Of a stretch of 33,137 bases of DNA, positions 16,912 to 26,000 are shown one piece after another. Source of the stretch: JBJXFK01 sp046155505 (GTDB lineage Bacteria; Planctomycetota; Phycisphaerae; UBA1845; Fen-1342). The notes under the pieces are model-generated. The model was not told the origin of the DNA. It searched no databases and saw nothing but the letters and a program-made list of their open reading frames with translations. Numbering within the stretch: position 1 is the first letter of the stretch; the number at the start of each line of letters is the position of its first letter. The stretch is from contig JBJXFK010000302.1 of the NCBI GenBank assembly GCA_046155505.1, forward strand, positions 1 to 33,137. Direction: 5' to 3'. The position numbers were made by a program, and so were the translations under genes.

Positions 16912-18135
16912 TTACAAACTGCGATCGTCCGGATTATGCGCATTCGTACAAACGTTTCGGTGAAACGGCAGGCGGTTCGCGGAAAAATGACACGCCGCTG
17001 CGTGCTGCTCGCTCAATCCGAACCCCGAGCGCAAGCGAGTGGGGTAACTCTCGACGGGCGATACCGTGCCTGGGCGCGCGCCGCTGACGTCCGGGGCCGA
17101 CCCCGCTCGCTTGCGCTCGGGGTTCGGATTCTGCACCGCGCTCGCAGACTCGCCATACAGCCGTACCAACTCGGGGCGCTCCGCCCGACAGCGTTCCTTC
17201 ACAAATGGACACCGCGGATGCAGCGCACACCCCGTCGGCGGATGCAGAGGACTTGGCAAATCGCCGCTGAGTCGCAATGGCACACGACGCGGCGGCTCGA
17301 TCGTGGGTGCCGCATCGAGTAGCGCGCGCGTATATGGATGCCGAGCATCGTCGAAAATCGCCGACGTTGGCCCGTACTCGACCAACCGCCCAAGATACAT
17401 CACCGCCACGCGATCGCAGACGTTCCGGACGACCGCCAGGTTGTGCGAAATCAGCACATAAGCCATGCCCAAGTCGCGCTGCAACTCGGCCAGCAAATTC
17501 AACACCTGCGACTGAATCGATACGTCAAGCGCCGCCACCGGCTCATCCAGGATCATCAGCTCCGGCCGCAGCACGATCGCCCGCGCGATACCGATGCGTT
17601 GCCGCTGTCCGCCGCTGAATTCATGCGGATAGCGATCGAGATCCTCACGCGACAGACCCACGCGTTCCAGCGCCTCAGCGACCATCGTTCGGCGCTGCCC
17701 GCGATCGCGCGCGATGCCATGCACCGAAAGCGCCTCGCCGACCAGCCACTCGACCGTCAATTTCGGATTCAGACTCGCGGCGGGGTCTTGAAAAACGATC
17801 TGCATGCGCCGTCGCATCGGCCGGAGCTCGCGCGGCGACAGCGTCAGCAGGTCGCGGCCCTCGATTTCGACCACGCCACTCGTCGCGGGGATCAGGCGCA
17901 GTATCGTCCGTGCAAGCGTCGTCTTGCCGCAACCGCTTTCACCCACAATTCCGAGCGTCTCGCCGCGTTGGACGTCAAACGACACCCCATCCACCGCCCG
18001 TACCACGCCGCGCGGCCGACCGGGTGTGTGAATCGGAATGTGCGTACGCAAATCACGTACGCGCAGCAGCGGCGGCGAAGCGGCTTCCGCAATGCCGTCG
18101 GCCACGGTCGGGATTGGTAGAGGATGACGCTTCAT
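16912..18135 (-). CDS. Oligopeptide/dipeptide-type ABC transporter ATP-binding protein (OppF/DppF-like)
   Basis: The ATG at 18135 (MKRHPLPIPTV) is preferred over an upstream start at 18246, whose 37 extra codons are translated heptamer repeat. The product is 407 aa. Walker A is GESGCGKT at 65-72, the Q-loop is in FQDP, the ABC signature is SGGQRQR at 174-180, Walker B is MILDEP and the switch His is in LISHN. Residues 250-320 carry the oligopeptide-type C-terminal domain with a Cys-rich PTGCALHPRCPF. OppF-type proteins normally end soon after, in a CHF motif; here residues 336-374 are encoded by an inverted-repeat element and HAAACHF follows only afterwards. No permease or binding-protein gene lies nearby, so it may act with components encoded elsewhere. 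Confidence 0.9.
   Translation of the reverse strand: MKRHPLPIPTVADGIAEAASPPLLRVRDLRTHIPIHTPGRPRGVVRAVDGVSFDVQRGETLGIVGESGCGKTTLARTILRLIPATSGVVEIEGRDLLTLSPRELRPMRRRMQIVFQDPAASLNPKLTVEWLVGEALSVHGIARDRGQRRTMVAEALERVGLSREDLDRYPHEFSGGQRQRIGIARAIVLRPELMILDEPVAALDVSIQSQVLNLLAELQRDLGMAYVLISHNLAVVRNVCDRVAVMYLGRLVEYGPTSAIFDDARHPYTRALLDAAPTIEPPRRVPLRLSGDLPSPLHPPTGCALHPRCPFVKERCRAERPELVRLYGESASAVQNPNPERKRAGSAPDVSGARPGTVSPVESYPTRLRSGFGLSEQHAAACHFSANRLPFHRNVCTNAHNPDDRSL
17015..17130. mobile_element. 116-bp inverted-repeat element inside the ABC ATPase gene
   Basis: The two 25-base arms 17015-17039 and 17106-17130 are perfect inverted copies (AATCCGAACCCCGAGCG and CGCTCGGGGTTCGGATT, outer parts). They flank a 66-base core. 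In the minus-strand reading frame it encodes NPNPERKRAGS at one end and RLRSGFGL at the other, without a stop. It falls between a normal OppF-type tail and its CHF terminal motif, which suggests an in-frame insertion. Confidence 0.8.
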
Positions 18136-18185
18136 GAACGGGCGAAAGTGTAACGCCGCCCACCCGGCCAGCGGCTCCCCCGCCC

Positions 18186-18234
18186 GAACCCTGAACCCTG
18201 AACCCTGCCCTCTGAACCCCGAACCCCAAACCCT
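18186..18234. repeat. 7-base array (GAACCCT)
   Basis: Seven consecutive heptamers read GAACCCT three times, then GCCCTCT, GAACCCC, GAACCCC and AAACCCT. It sits between the divergent ABC ATPase and WcaJ-type genes. Read on the minus strand it produces the false N-terminal extension of the ATPase. Confidence 0.9.
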
Positions 18235-18283
18235 TTCCACTGTCACTCGGCTCCCTTGCCGGATCGTGTAGAATTCCGCCGGA

Positions 18284-19690
18284 ATGCTGAAACAGCACAG
18301 CCAGCTATTCGTGCTTCTGCTGATTCTCGCCGACGCGTGCGCGATCGCGAGTGCGTGGGTGCTGTCGTTCTACGTCCGCTTCGAGTGGCTGCCCGTCGAT
18401 CCGCTCAAGGGCGTACCCGAGTTCGGCGATCATTATCTCGCCATGCTGCCGGTAATCGTCGTCGCACAACTCCTCATCTTCTATCGCCTTCGTCTCTACC
18501 GCCCGCGCCGCGAAGCGACCATCATCAGCGAGACGCGCGACATCGTGAAGGCGTTCTTCGTCGCCGTCGTCGCGGTCGTGCTCATCGACTACTCGATGCC
18601 GCAATCGAGCAAGATCAGCCGCAAGTTCATCCTGACCTACGCCGCGGTCGGCACGACGTGCTTCGCGATCTTTCGCGGCGCGGTGCGCGTTTATCTCCGC
18701 AATCTCCGCCGCCGCGGCATGAACCGCCGCACCGCGGCGATCGTTGGCTCGGGCCGAGCGGCACAGCGGCTGCAACGCGCGCTCGCGAACAACGCGTGGA
18801 CGGGCATCGAAACCCAATACTTCGTTGACGACCGCGTCGCTGGCACACGCCGCACGATTCGCAATCTGCCCATTCACGGCCCGCTCGACGATCTGCGGCG
18901 GATCATCGAACGCGAGCCGGTCGATCAGATTTTCGTTGCCTTGCCCACCGCCGAGGCCGATCGCATCGACGAAGTCCTCGCCGCCCTCGAAACCAGCATG
19001 GCCGACGTGCGGCTCGTACCCGAAATCGACCCGCATTACGCCATGTGGCCCAACATCAGCGATCTTGACGGCGTCCCGATCATCTCGTTGCGCCAGACGC
19101 CACTCTATGGTTCAAACGCGATCGTCAAACGTTCGTTCGATCTGTTCGTCGGCACGATTTGTTTGCTCATCGCGGCGGTACCGATGCTGGCGATCACGGT
19201 CGCGGTGAAGCTCACTAGTCCGGGTCCGGTGCTCTTCCGCCAGCGTCGGATGGGCCTGGACGGGTATGAGTTTTACATGATGAAGTTCCGCACGATGCGC
19301 ACCGACGCTGAAAAAGACGGCCCGGTCTGGAGCCGCAAGGAAGATTCGCGCCGCACGCCGATCGGCGGGTTCCTGCGTCGCACGTCGCTCGACGAATTGC
19401 CGAATCTGTTCAACGTCCTCCGCGGCGAAATGTCACTCGTCGGCCCGCGTCCCGAACGGCCCGAATTCATCGATCAATTCAAGCATGAAATTCCCAAATA
19501 CATGCTCCGCCACAAGATGAAGGCCGGCATGACGGGCTATGCGCAGGTCAAAGGCTGGCGCGGCGAAACGTCGCTAAAGAAGCGCATCCAGCACGACGTG
19601 CATTACATCCGTCACTGGTCGCTGGGGCTGGACATTCGCATATTGCTGCAAACCGTCTTCGGCGTCTGGTTCAGCAAGCACGAGGCATAA
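18284..19690 (+). CDS. WcaJ-type undecaprenyl-phosphate sugar phosphotransferase
   Basis: This 468-aa protein has four N-terminal membrane helices up to about residue 130 and a soluble Rossmann-like CoA-binding region (TAAIVGSGRAAQRLQRAL at about 147-164). A fifth hydrophobic segment follows (FVGTICLLIAAVPMLAIT, near 285). Its C-terminal bacterial sugar transferase domain has KLTSPGPVLFRQRRMG, MMKFRTMR, SLDELPNLFNVLRGEMSLVG, PRPERPEF and AGMTGYAQVKGWRGET. These are the hallmarks of enzymes that move a sugar-1-phosphate from its nucleotide carrier to undecaprenyl phosphate, the first step of exopolysaccharide synthesis. No other polysaccharide gene is adjacent. A short hairpin-like stretch follows the stop. 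Confidence 0.95.
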   Translation: MLKQHSQLFVLLLILADACAIASAWVLSFYVRFEWLPVDPLKGVPEFGDHYLAMLPVIVVAQLLIFYRLRLYRPRREATIISETRDIVKAFFVAVVAVVLIDYSMPQSSKISRKFILTYAAVGTTCFAIFRGAVRVYLRNLRRRGMNRRTAAIVGSGRAAQRLQRALANNAWTGIETQYFVDDRVAGTRRTIRNLPIHGPLDDLRRIIEREPVDQIFVALPTAEADRIDEVLAALETSMADVRLVPEIDPHYAMWPNISDLDGVPIISLRQTPLYGSNAIVKRSFDLFVGTICLLIAAVPMLAITVAVKLTSPGPVLFRQRRMGLDGYEFYMMKFRTMRTDAEKDGPVWSRKEDSRRTPIGGFLRRTSLDELPNLFNVLRGEMSLVGPRPERPEFIDQFKHEIPKYMLRHKMKAGMTGYAQVKGWRGETSLKKRIQHDVHYIRHWSLGLDIRILLQTVFGVWFSKHEA

Positions 19691-19934
19691 GCGACGATCG
19701 CGTCGCGCCGATTCGACATCTTTTCGGCTGTGCTCGATTCACGATTCGGATCGCTCGCGACCATTCGAGTGGTTCCATTCCCGCCCATCTCCCCTACAAT
19801 CGCTCTTTCGCCGACCCGTCGCGCTCGCCGCGGCGTTATCGGCGACGATCCGTCAATTTCCGCCAACGGGCGTCGCGCGATTTCGCAAGATTCTGCTACC
19901 ACGCCGATATGTGCGTTGGGGGGATGCCGACCGA

Positions 19935-21548
19935 ATGAGACTCGTCCTGCAAGACAAGCAAGCCCGACACGAAATCGCCTGCGGCGACGAAGCCGTGCAT
20001 ATCGGTGCCCGCGAGACCTGCGGCGTATTCCTGCCCGATGAACGCGTACCCGACCAACTCGCCGTCGTTTTTCCCGAAGATCACGACCGCTGGGTGCTGC
20101 AGCGCCTCGTCGAAGACAGCGAACTCGACCTCAACGGTGCCCCCGTTTCCGAAAAAGTCCAACTTCGCCACGGCGACCAGATCAAAATCTTCGACTACCT
20201 GATCAAGGTCGATCTCGACTCGACCAAGGCCCAGCGCGGCGGCGCGGCGGGCGCGAGCGGCATGGGCTCCGTCGCACAAATGGCCCGTTTCGTCAAAGCC
20301 CAGCTTCCCGAAGGATCGATCCTCAAGAAACCCGATGAGCCGCTCACGCTATCGCAAGCCCAAATCACGCGCATCAGCAAGGCCAATGTCTCCCTCGGCG
20401 GCTGCAACCAGGTCGAAGAGCTGATGAACGTCGCCATCCAGACCATGCAGGAAATTTTCGCCGCGCAGCGCGTCTGGATCGGCATTCGCCGCGTGAATTA
20501 CGGCGCGATGGAATACGTCGAGGGCCGCAATCTCGCGGGCCAGGCGGTCGAGCTGGGCGAGCTTGGCGAACATGTGAAGCCGCGCGTGCTCGATCGCGGA
20601 CAATACATTCTCCTGCCACTGCTCAGCGTTGACGAGCCGCTCTCGATGCTGGTCGGCCCCCTGCCCGGCCCCGACGGTCCGCTGGGCATGATTTACATGG
20701 ATTCGGGCGACGGCGGGCGACGCTTCGAAGTCACCGAATTCGACTTCTTCGTCACCATCATGCACGTCATCGGCACGCAACTCGACGCCATTTTTCGCAC
20801 GCAGGCCAAGCAGCGGGCCGAGACGATTCACGGCGAGGTCAGCGTCGTTCACGCGATTCAGGCGCGACTCACGCCGCGAAAACTGCCGCAGTGGGAAGAG
20901 TTGCAATTCGGCGCATTCCGCGAACCCGGCCGCCAGCGCAGCAGCGATGTGTACGACATCGTTCGCATGGCCAGCCAAAGTGCGGCGATCATGATCGCCC
21001 ACACCCGCGCCACCGGCCCGCTGCCGGGCATGGTCATGTCGCAAGCGCAGGCCGCGTTTCGCACCGCGGTCATGCACAACGACCCGCCGCATGTTTTCAT
21101 GCGTGCGCTGAACGTCATGCTGTTCGACGGGCTGGGCGATCGGCTGGTCGATTGCCTCGTTGCGCTCATCGACCCCAAGACCGGCGAGATGCGCTACAGC
21201 ATCGCCGGCGACGTCGGTGCCTACGTCATCGGCGTAAAGGGCGAAGAGCGCAAACTCGGCGACGGCTCGTGTCCGCCCATCGGCTCCCAAAAGGCGTTCG
21301 GCTACAACCAGGTCATCGAGCAGCTTGAAAACGAAGAGACGCTCGTGCTCTTCACGCGCGGCGTCGTCACCGCCCAAAACGCCAAGGAAGAAGTCTTCGG
21401 CGAAGAGCGATTCGTCAACATCCTCTGCGACGGCTTCGGCCAACTCGCGAGCAACATGTTGAAAGAACTGCTCAGCGACTTGCAGGCCTTCACGCAAAGC
21501 GGTCAACAGCCGGACGATGTCACGGTAATCCTCGCGCATCGCGTCTGA
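19935..21548 (+). CDS. FHA-GAF-SpoIIE-like protein, predicted pseudophosphatase
   Basis: The ATG at 19935 (MRLVLQDKQARHEIAC) opens directly into the FHA domain, so it is preferred over the GTG at 19911. The product is 537 aa. Residues 1-97 form an FHA-type fold (VHIGARETCGVFLPDERVP, then LRHGDQIKIFDYLIKV), but the usual Ser-Arg-x-His core reads PDQLA. Residues about 140-310 resemble a GAF domain (VEELMNVAIQTMQEIFAAQR). Residues about 320-537 are a SpoIIE/PP2C-like domain. Of its four metal-binding acidic positions, D338 (SSDVYD) and D527/D528 (DDVT) remain. The DxxGHG Asp is H356 (IAHTRATG) and the TDG Asp is R475 (FTRGV). A binding or scaffold role is therefore likelier than phosphatase activity. 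No anti-sigma or kinase partner is adjacent. Confidence 0.8.
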   Translation: MRLVLQDKQARHEIACGDEAVHIGARETCGVFLPDERVPDQLAVVFPEDHDRWVLQRLVEDSELDLNGAPVSEKVQLRHGDQIKIFDYLIKVDLDSTKAQRGGAAGASGMGSVAQMARFVKAQLPEGSILKKPDEPLTLSQAQITRISKANVSLGGCNQVEELMNVAIQTMQEIFAAQRVWIGIRRVNYGAMEYVEGRNLAGQAVELGELGEHVKPRVLDRGQYILLPLLSVDEPLSMLVGPLPGPDGPLGMIYMDSGDGGRRFEVTEFDFFVTIMHVIGTQLDAIFRTQAKQRAETIHGEVSVVHAIQARLTPRKLPQWEELQFGAFREPGRQRSSDVYDIVRMASQSAAIMIAHTRATGPLPGMVMSQAQAAFRTAVMHNDPPHVFMRALNVMLFDGLGDRLVDCLVALIDPKTGEMRYSIAGDVGAYVIGVKGEERKLGDGSCPPIGSQKAFGYNQVIEQLENEETLVLFTRGVVTAQNAKEEVFGEERFVNILCDGFGQLASNMLKELLSDLQAFTQSGQQPDDVTVILAHRV

Positions 21549-21571
21549 TGGAGCACCGCGTCCAATGGAGC

Positions 21572-21597
21572 ACCGCGGCCCTCCGCGGTTCTTCTTG
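21572..21597 (+). terminator. Possible terminator between convergent genes
   Basis: ACCGCGG (21572-21578) and CCGCGGT (21583-21589) form a 7-bp stem with a CCCT loop, followed by TCTTCTT. The T-run is weak. It lies 24 bases after the FHA-SpoIIE-like gene. The stretch also contains a direct repeat of ATGGAGCACCGCG at 21548 and 21565. Confidence 0.45.
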
Positions 21598-21628
21598 GAC
21601 GCCTTCCGCCCCGGCTGCTTTCCCTTCC

Positions 21629-22300
21629 CTACGGCATAGGCAAATCCCTCATCTGCTGCTCGTACTTCGCTTTCAACTCCTCATCCGCAACAATCTCGCC
21701 GAACCGCGATGCCAGAGCCTTGATATACATCTGCCCGCGCCCGCGATCCTCATCGCTCGTCTTCTCGGTCAGCAGTTTCTTGAGCATCTGGTCGTCGAGC
21801 TTCAGGCCGCCGCGCTGGCCCCGATCGACTCGCAACGACTGAATCATCGACTCGAGCCGCGCATACTCGATCAGCCGCCCGTCGAGAAAAGGCTCCTTCT
21901 CGCCGGTCAGAGCCTCGAACGCCCTGGCGTCGCCCATCATCCGCGGCAGCACCACTTCGACGACGGCGTTGCCGAATGCCTCCTGCTCCTCGGCCGATCG
22001 CCGTCGCAGCGCGGTCACGAAACTCTGCTTGCGGGCTTCGTCGGTCGAGAGCGCGTGCATCTGCGAAAACAGGAACTTCCACGCCGCTGCCGGCTCCATT
22101 CGCCGCAGGCCTTTGTCGCTGATGTAATAGTCGATCGTCGATTCGGCATCTGACTGCGCCGTCGGCACGGGCGGCACGAGCAGCACCGCATTCACATACC
22201 ACCACGCCCCCGCCAGCACCACGAGCGGTGCGATGCAACCCAGCACGATCAATACTCGTTTGCCGACATGGCTCGGCGGCGCGACCGGAATGCTGCTCAT
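21629..22300 (-). CDS. Membrane-anchored protein of unknown function
   Basis: The ATG at 22300 (MSSIPVAPPSHVGKRV) has GGAGGT eight bases upstream, a strong ribosome binding site; the open frame to 22387 has none. The product is 223 aa. Residues about 15-40 are one membrane helix (VLIVLGCIAPLVVLAGAWWY). The rest is predicted to lie outside the membrane and is helical and charged. Repeated patterns include STIDYYISDKGLRRME, WKFLFSQMHAL and RSAEEQEAFGNAVVEVVLP, and the end is YEQQMRDLPMP. No family was recognised. It lies opposite the FHA-SpoIIE-like gene (convergent) and is divergent from the LigD-type phosphoesterase gene, with only 59 bases between the two starts. Confidence 0.7.
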   Translation of the reverse strand: MSSIPVAPPSHVGKRVLIVLGCIAPLVVLAGAWWYVNAVLLVPPVPTAQSDAESTIDYYISDKGLRRMEPAAAWKFLFSQMHALSTDEARKQSFVTALRRRSAEEQEAFGNAVVEVVLPRMMGDARAFEALTGEKEPFLDGRLIEYARLESMIQSLRVDRGQRGGLKLDDQMLKKLLTEKTSDEDRGRGQMYIKALASRFGEIVADEELKAKYEQQMRDLPMP

Positions 22301-22359
22301 CGATTCGACCTCCACGCGACACAGTTTCGCCGAACACCCGCGCGCATACAATAACGTCC

Positions 22360-22710
22360 ATGTTCGCACTGCTCGAACACACCACACCTCTCGGCGTTCA
22401 TTGGGATCTCATGATCGAGACCGCGCCCGGCTCGCCGCTTGCCTCGTGGCGACTGCTGGGCGATCCGGGCCGATCGAGTTTTCCCATCCCAGCCGAACGC
22501 ATCGCCGACCATCGCAACGCGTACCTCACCTACGAAGGCCCGATCAGCGGCGATCGCGGCAGCGTGCGCCGCATTGACGCCGGCGACGCGACGCTCGAAT
22601 TCGACACTGCGCACGCGCGAATAGCGCTGCAAGGCGAACACCTTCGCGGCAAATTCGAAATCAGCGCAAGCGACGGCTCGCTTATTTTCACCCGCGCACT
22701 CGAACGCTGA
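22360..22710 (+). CDS. Stand-alone LigD-type DNA 3'-phosphoesterase domain protein
   Basis: From the ATG at 22360 the product is 116 aa, a single domain. It starts FALLEHTTPLGVHWDLMIE, which carries the His and HxDLxxE pattern of the 3'-phosphoesterase domain of bacterial NHEJ ligase D. It continues with ASWRLLGDPG, YLTYEGPISGDRGSVRRIDA and ALQGEHLRGKFEI, in the order known for that family. In LigD the domain trims 3' phosphate and ribonucleotide ends. No Ku, ligase or primase gene is in the window, so a role in end repair is inferred from family only. The upstream in-frame extension to 22228 overlaps the divergent gene and lacks family residues. Confidence 0.8.
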   Translation: MFALLEHTTPLGVHWDLMIETAPGSPLASWRLLGDPGRSSFPIPAERIADHRNAYLTYEGPISGDRGSVRRIDAGDATLEFDTAHARIALQGEHLRGKFEISASDGSLIFTRALER

Positions 22711-23032
22711 CGAAGTGCATACCGTCGCTCGATCCAATCGCCTTCTCTTCATCTGTACTACTATCCGTTCATTTCTTCGCGAGCCACGAAGATTTTGGAC
22801 GGCTTTCGTTAGGGTCGACCCCGAATCCAAAATCCAAAATGGGTTGCGGGCAAAGCCCGCGCTGTGCGCATCTGTGAAATCCGTGGCCAATTCTCTTCTA
22901 CGCCGGGGAACCGCAACGCTCAAACCAATGCAATTTGCCGCGGATTTCACAGCTGCCCACAGATGAATGCGTAAGCGCGAGCGAATAAGCGTCACATCGC
23001 CGTGGCAACCGCACACGGCATCGCAGCGCAGT
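22711..23032. other. Gene-free gap filled with short inverted repeats
   Basis: This 322-base gap has no supported gene. It holds AATCCAA twice at 22824-22837 with the inverted word ATTTTGG at 22792. A perfect hairpin GCGGGC-AAA-GCCCGC lies at 22846-22860. CATCTGTGAAATCC (22869-22882) has an imperfect inverted counterpart around 22937-22965 (GGATTTCACAG and CACAGATG). Confidence 0.7.
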
Positions 23033-26000
23033 TCAATCCCCGCGCAGCGCAGCCCACACTCGCCCGCGCATCGCGCCGCGCAGCGCGACCCCGACCCCTG
23101 CCGCCGCCACCATCGCCACCGCCGCGAAAGTCAGCCCCAGTGAGCGCCACGGGATCGACGCCGGGCGATCCAGCGCCGCCGGTACCACCGCGACGGCAGC
23201 GGCAACGACGCCGATCGCCAGTCCAGAAAAAACGAGCCGCATTTGCTCGCTCAGTACCAGCCGCCCGACAGCGCCGCGTGAGTAACCGACTGCCTGGAGC
23301 ACGGCGATCTCGCGCCGCCGCTCCGACACGCCTCGCAGCGTCACCGCGACCAGGCCCAGCGTGCCCAGAATGAGCCCGATACCGCCCAGCGTTTGAAATG
23401 TCGAGAGATAGGTATTCTGAACCGCCAAATAGCCTGCCAGCCGTTCGGCCGCGGGAATCACAGACATCCCGAAATCGCCCAGCCCGCGTGTCAGCGTCGC
23501 CGCGACCAGCGTCTCGCGCCCCGTCGGCGGGTCGATCAGAAAGAACGATCGCCCGACGCTGCCCGGAAACAGCCGCTGAAAATTCGCCTCACTGACGATG
23601 ATCTCGTCCTGCAACACGCTGCCCGAAAACAGCGCCACGAATCGCAGCCGCACCCGCTCGCCGCGTTCGCTCGTAATCTCAATCGTCCGTCCCAGGCCGC
23701 TCTTGAGCTGCCACAGCACCGCGGCCTCATCGGCGATCGCCGGAATCGCCTCATCGGTCGCGGGTGCTTCGAGCAACGCCCACGGATTCGCCGCGCGCAC
23801 CTCACCGCTGCCGCGCTCGACTGCACTGAACGAAAACCCGCCGCGCTGCACCAGCGCCCGCGACGCACCGAGCACGCGCGGCTGTTCGCGTTGATACAAA
23901 TTTGTGCAACTCGCCGCGTCGCCATCGCGCAACCGCAGCGGGAAAATCGCTGTCTCGGCCAGAGCGGCGATTGCTTCCTCGTCCAGATCGAGCGCCGCCT
24001 GCCCGGCGCGCGTCGCTAGGTCGTGCAGCACCGGTGTCGTCGATTCGCCGACCAGCGCAAACCCGCCTGCGCCCGACTTTCGACTTCGCGTATCGAGTGG
24101 CTGCAATTGAAACGCGGAGAGCGCCGCGATCAGGAATGCCGCACTGGCAATCAGACTGATCGTCAACATGCTGCGCCCGGGCTGGCGAGCGGCATTGCGG
24201 CTCGCCAATGTGCCGATCGTCAGCGCGCGATCAGCGCCGCTGCGCCACGATCCTGCCCCGGCACCCGGCGACGCAAACGCCCCGCCGCGCAGCCGCACGC
24301 GTGCTCCGCAAAGCATCGCGACCAGCGCACAAACCGATCCCAGAAAAAAAGCGATCACGGGCGCGATCATCCCCAGCGCCCCGCACAACACGGCGACCGC
24401 CGCTAACGAGCCCGAAGCGCCGGCCATCACGACACCAACGCGCGACGCCTTTGACCCACGCGGGGCGCTCGTTACGACCCCGCTCATCAGCGCTCGCGGC
24501 GCTGATTTTCCGATGCCGCGAACGGCCAGCAATATCGACGCCGCGGCCAACATAAAGCTGCACGAGAACCCGATCGCCAGCGATTGCCCCGCGACATGCA
24601 ACTCCAGAAACGGTGCGCCGACCGCTGCCGACCACCACGTTCGCAGCCCCGCTAGCATCAGCCACGCATAGCCCGTCGCCCCTGCCTGACCGATCGCGCT
24701 GCCCATCGCCGCCAGCACCGCACCCTCGCCGACCAGCAACGTCGCGATGCGGCTCGGCGAATATCCCAGCGCCAGAAGCGTGCCGATCTCCGCCGATCGC
24801 CGCTCCGCGCTCAAGCGAAACAAGAGCGCGACCAGCATCGCCGCCGACGCAATCACAAACATGCTGAACCCGATGAACAGCCCGCCGAAATCCGTCGGCC
24901 CCTCTGCCGCCGCGACCGCTCGTTCCCGCAACAGCTCGACGCGAATGCCCAGCGATTCCGGCTCGATGCGGCTGAGCAGCGCGCGTTCGACCGCGTCCGC
25001 TCGCGCGGCGTCACGTTGCGCCGCCTGCGTCGTCGTCGCGACCTCAACCGTCGCCGCGTCAATCCAGACCGACGTCAAGCGGCCGAATCGCTCGCCCTTC
25101 TCGGCCCACAGTCGCCGCCCGTCGGCGAGCGTCACAAATGCCTTGGGGGTCGTGCGGTGCTTGTCCCAATACTGTTCGTCCTTGTCGCGGATGCGTTTCA
25201 AATCCATCGGGAACGGCGGATCCCAATCGCTCAGCGAACGCGTGTCGGTCACGCCCGGATAGTCCGGCACAAAACCCGAGTCCGCGGCCACGCCCGACAG
25301 CGGCGCGATCGCGCGGACCGAGAACGCCGCTGCCTGCGTTTCTAGCCGACCGCTGTCGCCGGTCACGTAGTAACGCAGTGCGACACGATCGCCGAGTCGC
25401 GCTGCCAGATCCGCCGCCGCCCATTCGCCAAGCACGATTTCGCCATCGTTCAAAGACGAGCCGAACAGCCGTCGGCCGAGCGGCGATTGCGGATCAACCG
25501 CGGCGACGACGGAATACGGAATCCCCGCTTCGCCCGCCGCACGCTGCGACGCAGCCGTCGGTTGCGTGTTGCTCCCGCCGCGCTCGATCGCGATATCGTT
25601 CGCTAGGTACGTCAGAATCGCGCTCGTGCTCCAGCCGTGCTCGAGTGCCGCGGCCTCGATCGCGGCTTCCACGGGCGGCTCAATCAGCATCGACTCGCTC
25701 TCGATCGCCACGTAGTCGCGCTTGGCATCGCTCCGCACGCGCAGTCCCGCATCCGCCAGACGCATCGCCTTGCGCAGTTCGGCGCGCACATCCGCATCGC
25801 GCGCCGCCGCCGCGCTCTCCACCGGCCCGAAATCGATCAGCATCGCATTCGCTCGATCGCGCAGCCCGAGCAGCCGTTGCAGCGTGGCAAGCGGCACAAA
25901 CACATTTCGCGGCGGAGACTGCATCGGGCGCAGGGAAAAGCCGCCCACGCCCCGACTCGAACCCACATGCGAAATTCTGACTCGCAGCGAAACCAGCGGA

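Noticed and set aside
20349..21539. 396-codon minus-strand open frame
   Set aside because: It is antisense to the FHA-GAF-SpoIIE-like gene, whose domains and stop context are clear.
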